From: Rhodobacteraceae bacterium UBA6273
Lineage (GTDB): Bacteria > Pseudomonadota > Alphaproteobacteria > Rhodobacterales > Rhodobacteraceae
Reading direction: 5' to 3'
Assembly: GCA_002440625.1 (NCBI GenBank)
Contig: DJUV01000020.1
Location: 1 to 14,905 of the forward strand
Length of the DNA: 14,905 nt
Both the position numbers and the translations under genes were made by a program. Position 1 is the first letter of the stretch. Each line of letters starts with the position of its first letter. Shown piece by piece: positions 14,485-14,905 of this stretch. Below the pieces are notes generated by a model. That model searched no databases. It was not told the origin of the DNA and saw only the letters and a program-made list of their open reading frames with translations.

Positions 14485-14705
14485 TCAACGGGCGGACAGA
14501 TGCAGCCAGTACCTCGTATTGCGCCGCTCACCCGTTCGGCTCAGCGCGCCCATCTCGACGAGGTCGTGCAGATACCCGGCTTGTCGTCGCAAAATCGGTC
14601 GCGACCATCACCGATCACATCGCGGACGGCCCCGAGGATCTCGCCGGAGGCCGGGAGGAACCGCCGCTCGAAAGGTTCGCCGGCAGCGCGGTCGAAGCTG
14701 CAACT
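14485..14705 (-). pseudogene. Remnant of a small winged-helix-like protein, frameshifted
   Basis: On the minus strand, a frame ending at 14485 reads RRQAGYLHDLVEMGALSRTG followed by ERRNTRYWLHLSAR, a typical wing region with a beta hairpin. Just upstream in that frame is a TGA (around 14608-14610), but a neighbouring frame carries FDRAAGEPFERRFLPASGEI then LGAVRDVIGD across about 14609-14705. The two blocks look like one protein split by a frameshift near 14600. No intact start is convincing. Fic-like or other HTH-tailed families are possible, but nothing diagnostic is visible. It is downstream of, and convergent with, VapC. Confidence 0.35.
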
Positions 14706-14905
14706 CGCCCATCCCGGTAGGGGTCCGGTTCCAGCGCATGAGCGATAGAACCCCCTTTCTATAACTCACACGAGCCGCGACCGCGTTCGCCGCTCAAGGG
14801 CCACGGGGGGCGGACCGAAGAGCGGGCCGTTCTTGTGAGAGAGGGGAGAGCCCCGCGCCCCTGCAGGCCGCGGGGGAAACGGACACCAAGGCTGCCCCCA
14901 CCTTA
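14706..14905. other. Non-coding right end of the window
   Basis: I see no supported gene in these 200 bp. A small hairpin, ATAGAA (14745-14750) with TTCTAT (14757-14762), surrounds a C-run. The remaining GC-rich sequence resembles an untranslated leader for a gene beyond the window, but no start codon with a ribosome site is visible. Confidence 0.4.

Noticed and set aside
1..14905. tRNA, rRNA or tmRNA genes
   Set aside because: I saw no cloverleaf with a T-loop GTTCGA-type segment in the right context, and no rRNA-like stretch on either strand.

Overview
The window looks like accessory (plasmid or integrative-element) DNA of an alphaproteobacterium, most likely Rhodobacterales. The basis is the high GC content of most of it, the G/C-ending codons, a GTTC-N7-GTTC SOS box of the alphaproteobacterial type, and a gene set (methyltransferase/Strawberry-notch helicase, Toprim primase-like protein, DUF2493 protein) that I associate with such elements. 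No species can be named from the sequence alone.

Layout. (1) 1-1701: the 3' end of an unidentified small protein, then an AbiE-type (type IV) toxin-antitoxin operon. The antitoxin gene is intact and preceded by a palindromic operator candidate. The toxin gene is broken twice: an amber codon at 952-954, and loss of its 3' end at an insertion sequence. (2) 1699-2969: a complete-looking IS3-family element with orfA/orfB, a frameshift signal and matched terminal repeats, but no target duplication. (3) 2970-3743: a scrambled zone where the N-terminus of a helix-turn-helix-like protein runs into the tail of a charged, relaxase-like protein in another frame. (4) 3765-6311, minus strand: a visibly lower-GC island with a well-formed promoter, a 69-residue Cys-rich peptide gene and two paralogous E1-like (ThiF/MccB-type) enzymes, each with a probable N-terminal peptide-binding domain. 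Stop and start codons overlap at each junction, so it reads as one operon. This is the strongest candidate in the window for an undescribed system, a peptide-modification (RiPP-like) or E1-activation cluster.

(5) 6544-6840, minus strand: a small two-repeat protein preceded by an SOS box. (6) 7017-13693, plus strand: a 1450-aa methyltransferase-helicase fusion, a Toprim/DUF7146 protein 3 bp downstream, a GC-rich inverted-repeat region, and a DUF2493 (SLOG-family) protein. These look like the conserved cargo/maintenance backbone. (7) 13838-14430: an intact VapBC toxin-antitoxin pair with a promoter/operator candidate. (8) 14431-14905: no intact gene; remnants of a small minus-strand winged-helix-like protein and a GC-rich leader-like stretch running off the window.

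Together, regions 1 and 5-8 suggest a mobile element backbone with stability modules (one decayed, one intact) and DNA-processing proteins. Regions 2-4 are later insertions and decay, and the low-GC E1/peptide operon is a probable horizontally acquired cargo.
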